In this document: piece after piece, positions 60,571 through 64,000 of the stretch
Layout of the letters: each line of letters starts with the position of its first letter
Numbering within the stretch: the first letter of the stretch is position 1
NCBI GenBank assembly: GCA_964408235.1
Contig: CAYOYN010000001.1
Span: 96,392-160,391 of the forward strand
Direction: 5' to 3'
DNA from: SICU01 sp964408235
GTDB lineage: Archaea > Nanobdellota > Nanobdellia > Pacearchaeales > GW2011-AR1
Length of the DNA stretch: 64,000 nucleotides
Notes under the pieces: generated by a model
What the model was told of the DNA's origin: nothing
The model's database searches: none
Seen by the model: only the letters and a program-made list of their open reading frames with translations
Program-made: the position numbers and the translations under genes

Positions 60571-61031
60571 TATATTGCCCCCTGAATTTCAAAGTCACCC
60601 ATAAGAGTCCCAACCCTCATAAGATTTGAAATTTTAGATTTTCCATGTTGTCCTTCAAACGCCTTAGTAAATTCCTCATAAGTTCCACAATAAGGACTTA
60701 TAGCAGAAGCAGAACCTGGATGTTTAGGCAAAAATGAGGTAACGTCGTAAACCTTACCACCATATGCAACCCAACAATCACTAAGCTTATTGTGTTTTGC
60801 TAATGTATCTAGATTAACTTTACCGGTAGTAGTTTCAGAACTTAACGTATTAGTGTTATCGCCTTCGCCATTTTTATCTTCGTTATTATCATCAAACAAA
60901 TTATGCAACAAACCATCATCATTCTGAGTATCAATTGAATTAGAAACAAAATCTGGAGTAGATAACCTAATGAATGAAGTTAGACCTATACCCAATACGA
61001 CTATCAAAATCGCTAAAAATGGTCTATTCAT
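60570..61031 (-). CDS. Cytochrome b5-like heme-binding protein, membrane anchored
   Basis: A 153-residue protein with an N-terminal membrane anchor, an Asp/Asn/Thr-rich linker and a C-terminal cytochrome b5-like domain: LDTLAKHNKLSDCWVAYGGKVYDVTSF, then PKHPGSASAISPYCG and FEGQHGKS. The His of HPG and of GQHG would bind heme iron; the usual HPGG has Ser at the last position. It overlaps the DoxX gene and suggests a small redox chain at the membrane. Confidence 0.8.
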   Translation of the reverse strand: MNRPFLAILIVVLGIGLTSFIRLSTPDFVSNSIDTQNDDGLLHNLFDDNNEDKNGEGDNTNTLSSETTTGKVNLDTLAKHNKLSDCWVAYGGKVYDVTSFLPKHPGSASAISPYCGTYEEFTKAFEGQHGKSKISNLMRVGTLMGDFEIQGAI

Positions 61032-61078
61032 AAATAAAAGTAAAAAAATTAATATATAAACTTATTCAAGTAAAAAAT

Positions 61079-61444
61079 CTAATATAATTTCTTCCAAGAA
61101 CTATACGAAACAAACATTACAGCTAAGGTAATCAAAGGAATAATTGTCATTGCTAGACCCATTCCTGCAAACAAAAATGACATTCCAGCACCAATAATAT
61201 CAAATGCAAAACCAGCATAAGCCCATTCCTTAATAACATACCACTTTGTTTGTATTAAAGCAACTGAACCAAGGATTTTAGCAATTCCCAAGATAATATT
61301 CAAATAAAGAGGATACCCAAGTGCAATCATTACCGAGTTTCCTGCTTCAGAACCAATAAGTCCTCCAATCCCACTAAATAACATAAATGCTGCAAACAAT
61401 ATGGTAGTAATCCAATAAGTTAACTTGATTCCTTTTTTACTCAT
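61079..61444 (-). CDS. DoxX-like four-TM protein
   Basis: A 121-residue protein with four membrane helices and GIGGLIGSE, LGIAKILGSVALI and FAGMGLAMTI stretches as in the DoxX-like family. It lies 47 bases upstream of the cytochrome b5-like gene on the same strand, giving a DoxX-like/b5/DoxX set. Confidence 0.7.
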   Translation of the reverse strand: MSKKGIKLTYWITTILFAAFMLFSGIGGLIGSEAGNSVMIALGYPLYLNIILGIAKILGSVALIQTKWYVIKEWAYAGFAFDIIGAGMSFLFAGMGLAMTIIPLITLAVMFVSYSSWKKLY

Positions 61445-61491
61445 AACATCTAAATAAAAAAAGGCTTTTTATACTTTATCAAATCTAAAAA

Positions 61492-61644
61492 TTAGTCATC
61501 TAAATCTTCAAACTTAACTTTCCACTGATTTTCCCACATCTTTTTCTTTTTAGCACTACACTTAGGACAATACTTCCTAGGAAATCTAGCGTTTGAGGTA
61601 GACTCAAATTCTTTCTTACAATCAAAACATTTCTGCTTAGCCAT
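61492..61644 (-). CDS. Small zinc-finger protein
   Basis: A 50-residue protein with CFDCKKEF and YCPKCSAKK, a CxxC...CxxC zinc ribbon 19 residues apart, and an acidic end (FEDLDD). No specific family. It lies between the DoxX-like gene and the HAD gene; the ATG is at 61644. Confidence 0.6.
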   Translation of the reverse strand: MAKQKCFDCKKEFESTSNARFPRKYCPKCSAKKKKMWENQWKVKFEDLDD

Positions 61645-61721
61645 AAGATAATGTGTAATCGGGAGTATATAAACTAATATAACCTAAAAAATTATAAAAT
61701 AACTAGGTAAATGAGATTTAA

Positions 61722-62297
61722 ATGAAAATAGGATTAGATTTTGATGATGTTACGGCGCACCTTACAGAACCATTACTTGAATTTTATAATAAATTAAAAG
61801 ATAAAAATCATTCAAAAGACGAAATGAAAGAGTATGATATATGGGTAAATTGGGGCATTACTAAAGAAGAAGGAATGAATTTAATTAACGAATTTCATGA
61901 AACTCAAAAAGTAGATACGACTAAGCCTATTGAATATGCTATAGAATCAATTTTCAAAATATTACACAATGGAGACAAGTTGTGGATTATAACTGCTAGA
62001 CATCCTAAATTCAAAAAGAAAGTTGAAGATTGGATTTCACACCATATAGAAAATAAAAGAATAGAAGTAATTACAACTAGAGATTTCAGAGTAGGAGAAC
62101 ATGTAAAAAAATATCAAATTTGTAAAGAACTAGAAATAGATATAATGATAGAAGACTCCGGAGAAAATGCATTGGAATGTGCTAAAGCAGGAATAAAAGT
62201 AATTTTATTTGACAATCCTTGGAATCAAAATTTTGAACATAAAAATATCACTAGAGTAAATGGATGGAAAGAAGCAATAAAAATTTTACAAAACTAA
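61722..62297 (+). CDS. HAD-family 5'-nucleotidase (NT5C-like)
   Basis: A 191-residue HAD phosphatase. The nucleophile motif is GLDFDDVTA (Asp6, Asp8), motif II is IITARHP and the acidic motif is IMIEDSGENALECAKAG followed by ILFDNPWNQ, a pattern of the NT5C-type 5'(3')-deoxyribonucleotidases. It probably dephosphorylates nucleotides. Single gene. Confidence 0.82.
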   Translation: MKIGLDFDDVTAHLTEPLLEFYNKLKDKNHSKDEMKEYDIWVNWGITKEEGMNLINEFHETQKVDTTKPIEYAIESIFKILHNGDKLWIITARHPKFKKKVEDWISHHIENKRIEVITTRDFRVGEHVKKYQICKELEIDIMIEDSGENALECAKAGIKVILFDNPWNQNFEHKNITRVNGWKEAIKILQN

Positions 62298-62312
62298 GAA
62301 TATCAAATAACC

Positions 62313-62498
62313 TTATTTTTTATGGTGGTGGTGAACTATGACTTTAGATTTGGTTTCAGGAAGAATTATTCCAAAAACTAAAAATAATAAGCTCAATAAT
62401 ATCAAAGGAATTCCAATAACTGCTCCAATAATAGTTTTAGTAAAAGCAATGCCTATTATAAAACAGACCAAAGCACCCAGTAACCATGAACTCCTCAT
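62313..62498 (-). CDS. Small two-TM protein with His-rich C-terminus
   Basis: A 61-residue protein with two hydrophobic segments and a tail VHHHHKK that could bind metal. No family recognised. Downstream of the tRNA-Ser region on the same strand. Confidence 0.48.
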   Translation of the reverse strand: MRSSWLLGALVCFIIGIAFTKTIIGAVIGIPLILLSLLFLVFGIILPETKSKVIVHHHHKK

Positions 62499-62536
62499 AA
62501 AGTAAAATATATTGTCTCATATTTATAGTTTTTTAA

Positions 62537-62555
62537 TTACGCCCTGACCAGGAAT
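62537..62555. repeat. Duplicate of the tRNA-Ser 3' end
   Basis: TTACGCCCTGACCAGGAAT, 19 bases identical to 62623-62641, the 3' end of the intact tRNA-Ser. Between the two copies lie 67 bases with two hairpins: 62556-62579 (ten pairs, one G-U) and 62583-62603 (eight perfect pairs). It looks like an integration scar. Confidence 0.75.
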
Positions 62556-62625
62556 ACTTCAACTTGTTAAAGTTGGAGTCACAGAAGTGACTTGTTCACT
62601 TCTAGTGCTTCGATTCCTGTCTTTA

Positions 62626-62707
62626 CGCCCTGACCAGGAATCGAACCTGGAGATCCGTAAGGAAACTGGTTTTCGAGACCAGCGCAGTGCCATTGTGCCA
62701 TCAGGGC
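62626..62707 (-). tRNA. tRNA-Ser (CGA)
   Basis: An 82-nt tRNA with a long variable arm. The acceptor GCCCTGA pairs with TCAGGGC, and the discriminator is G as usual for archaeal tRNA-Ser. The anticodon stem CTGGT/ACCAG closes the loop CTCGAAA, anticodon CGA. Its 3' end is duplicated at 62537-62555. Confidence 0.92.
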
Positions 62708-62736
62708 CATTGAATAATTACCTAAGAAAAGTATTT

Positions 62737-63093
62737 TTAATTATTCGTACCTTTTCTTCCAAAATCATCTTCATATCTAATTATATCTTTTTCATCACAA
62801 AAACCTAATTGAACTTCAGTAATTCTTAACATTTCATTACCATCATTAACTATTCGATGAATTGTCTTTTTTGGAACATGAATTCTTTGCCCGGGAAATA
62901 AAGAAACTTTTTCATTTCCAAGTATAGCAAAACCGTTTCCAGAAACGCAGATCCAATGTTCTTCCCTTAAATCATGAGATTGTAAACTCAATTTCATTCC
63001 TGGCTTAACAATTAATTCCTTGATTACAACTTTTTCTTCTCGAATAAAATCAGTATAATGCCCCCAAGGTTTTGAAATGGTCTGAAAACTCAT
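62737..63093 (-). CDS. Cupin, mannose-6-phosphate isomerase type II-like
   Basis: A 118-residue single-domain cupin. ISKPWGHYTD at the start, LSLQSHDLREEHWICVSG with metal-binding His and Glu, and RIHVPKKTIHRIVN with the last His match the C-terminal isomerase domain of ManC-type enzymes. It may interconvert mannose-6-phosphate and fructose-6-phosphate. Single domain without the nucleotidyltransferase part. Confidence 0.82.
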   Translation of the reverse strand: MSFQTISKPWGHYTDFIREEKVVIKELIVKPGMKLSLQSHDLREEHWICVSGNGFAILGNEKVSLFPGQRIHVPKKTIHRIVNDGNEMLRITEVQLGFCDEKDIIRYEDDFGRKGTNN

Positions 63094-63317
63094 TTTGAGG
63101 TTTGACTAGTTTTTCTACAAATAATTACAAAAATAATACTTAGAACAATAAATGGAAGAGTCATTCTAATTATCGTATCTGAAGCGGAATTGGAATTAAT
63201 ATCTGCTTTAAAAAAAATAAATAGAACTGAAAAAATATAAATTAGAGTTACTGACCAACCTTGCCAACTACAAGGATGCCAACAGCTCCAATGCCTTGAA
63301 TTAAACCAATGTGCCAT
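63090..63317 (-). CDS. Small membrane protein with WHPCSWQGW motif
   Basis: A 75-residue protein with an N-terminal WHPCSWQGWSV motif and two hydrophobic segments (about 23-38 and 52-68). It is a paralogue of the protein at 19356-19592. It overlaps the cupin gene by four bases. Function unknown. Confidence 0.6.
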   Translation of the reverse strand: MAHWFNSRHWSCWHPCSWQGWSVTLIYIFSVLFIFFKADINSNSASDTIIRMTLPFIVLSIIFVIICRKTSQTSK

Positions 63318-63370
63318 TTTGTAAATAATATAATAGTTAGACTTTTAAATACATAACTACTACAAGATAT

Positions 63371-63805
63371 ATGAATCTCAAAAGAGGAATTCTGATATCT
63401 TTAGCGCTTTACGCATCAACAATGGTTGTAGGAATAATCATGACTATCATCGCCAATTTGAATATGCAGTCCACTCAAAATATTCCTACTACATATTGGA
63501 TAATTACAATCATAACCACAGTTTTGTTAACTTGCTTAGCAAGTATCTGGTACTTCGCTAAAGCAAAAAGAAGTCCGAAAGAAGGCCTTAAACTAGGAGT
63601 CACATTCATATTAGTAGGTTTTGTTCTAGACCTTATATTCTTCTTTAGTCAAGAGAATGCTGCTCAAATAATGAAAGATTATTACTCAAGCATTTCATTC
63701 TATTTAGTCCTAGCATTAGTTGTTGCAAGTGCCTTCTTTATAGGTTCAAGATCCCATAAACAACAAAAAGAAGAAATCAAGAAAGTAAGTAAGAAAAGAA
63801 AGTAA
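63371..63805 (+). CDS. Four-TM hypothetical protein
   Basis: A 144-residue protein with four hydrophobic helices and a strongly basic C-terminus (KEEIKKVSKKRK). No known family. Its ATG is preceded by a weak TATA-like stretch (TTTTAAATAC). Divergent from the WQGW-motif gene. Confidence 0.5.
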   Translation: MNLKRGILISLALYASTMVVGIIMTIIANLNMQSTQNIPTTYWIITIITTVLLTCLASIWYFAKAKRSPKEGLKLGVTFILVGFVLDLIFFFSQENAAQIMKDYYSSISFYLVLALVVASAFFIGSRSHKQQKEEIKKVSKKRK

Positions 63806-63844
63806 GCAATAACCTTTAAAAGACATAATTCTAGTTTATTTTAT

Positions 63845-63999
63845 CCCTCGATAGCTCAACGGTAGAGCGCGCGGCTGTAGGATAGCGCAGACTTTTCCCT
63901 TCCTTGGGAAAACAGTATGAAGCGTGATCGGCATGGTTTCGTATAGAAGCTAGGTTATGTAGAACCCGCGTTACCCAAGTTCGACTCTTGGTCGGGGGA
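63845..63999 (+). tRNA. tRNA-Tyr (GUA) with intron
   Basis: The exons give a 71-nt tRNA with C1-G72 and A73, the archaeal tRNA-Tyr identity set, acceptor CCCTCGA/TCGGGGG, D-stem GCTC/GAGC and anticodon stem CGCGG/CCGCG with anticodon GTA at 63877-63879. An intron of about 84 nt (about 63881-63964) lies one base after the anticodon, the canonical position 37/38; exact splice ends may shift by a base or two. Confidence 0.88.
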
Positions 64000-64000
64000 T

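Overview
The window looks like a chromosome segment of an AT-rich archaeon, most likely from the DPANN group (Woesearchaeota/Pacearchaeota-like; this placement is inference from gene content and style). The archaeal signs are direct: ribosomal proteins L35Ae and L10e, a thermosome subunit, an archaeal/eukaryotic-type GluRS, an archaeal-type signal peptidase, class III (pilin-like) signal peptides, an intron-containing tRNA-Tyr, and many genes with a TATA-like box about 26 bases before the start codon and no leader. Several starts below were chosen on that spacing.

Region 1 (1-20569) is chromosomal: two pilin-like proteins, gltX, large proteins of unknown role (a TIM-barrel protein with a long coiled-coil insert, a putative zinc protease, a disordered protein, a long helical protein), two nucleotidyltransferase paralogues, PEP synthase with an unusual tail, a DHH phosphoesterase, rpl10e/rpl35ae, small membrane proteins and tRNA-Val.

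Region 2 (about 20690-43063) is an integrated element of about 22.4 kb in the 3' end of tRNA-Gly(GCC). Fourteen bases of the tRNA end are repeated exactly at 43050-43063, and a tyrosine integrase lies just inside the left end. The cargo has three blocks. (a) 22090-30555: a type I restriction-modification system whose hsdS and hsdM are interleaved, in one overlapping nine-gene operon, with small membrane proteins, a SLATT-like two-TM protein, a protein with an R-x4-H HEPN-type motif and a ribbon-helix-helix regulator with an operator-like palindrome at its promoter; hsdR is a separate unit. (b) 30602-35865: a six-gene operon (MoaA-like radical SAM enzyme, DUF2064 GT-A transferase, P-loop kinase, CYTH protein, histidine phosphatase, unknown) divergent from an AbrB-PhoU regulator and a Nudix hydrolase. 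This resembles a pathway for a modified nucleotide or other phosphorylated metabolite and is a good candidate for something undescribed. (c) 36189-40956: a minimal VirB-like secretion/conjugation operon (VirB2-, VirB6-, PrgI/VirB3- and VirB4-like), in which the VirB4 ATPase carries a C-terminal nuclease-like domain, followed by a large palindrome and an orphan DNA methylase. A third, shorter copy of the tRNA end at 44313-44324 encloses a RelE-type toxin-antitoxin pair, suggesting a second insertion at the same site.

Region 3 (44356-64000) is again mostly chromosomal: OmdA/YdeI-like protein, signal peptidase, a GGDEF protein, a hydrolase, thermosome, three small orphan genes, an assembly gap with 55-base identical flanks, a thioredoxin-like protein, tRNA-Ala, a SPOUT methyltransferase, an SNF2 helicase with a zinc-finger partner, SerRS, a DEAD-box helicase with an RGG tail, a poxvirus/bacterial-type topoisomerase IB, a DoxX/cytochrome b5-like membrane cluster, a HAD nucleotidase, tRNA-Ser with a duplicated 3' end (a small integration scar), a cupin and tRNA-Tyr. 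No rRNA genes and no CRISPR array were seen.
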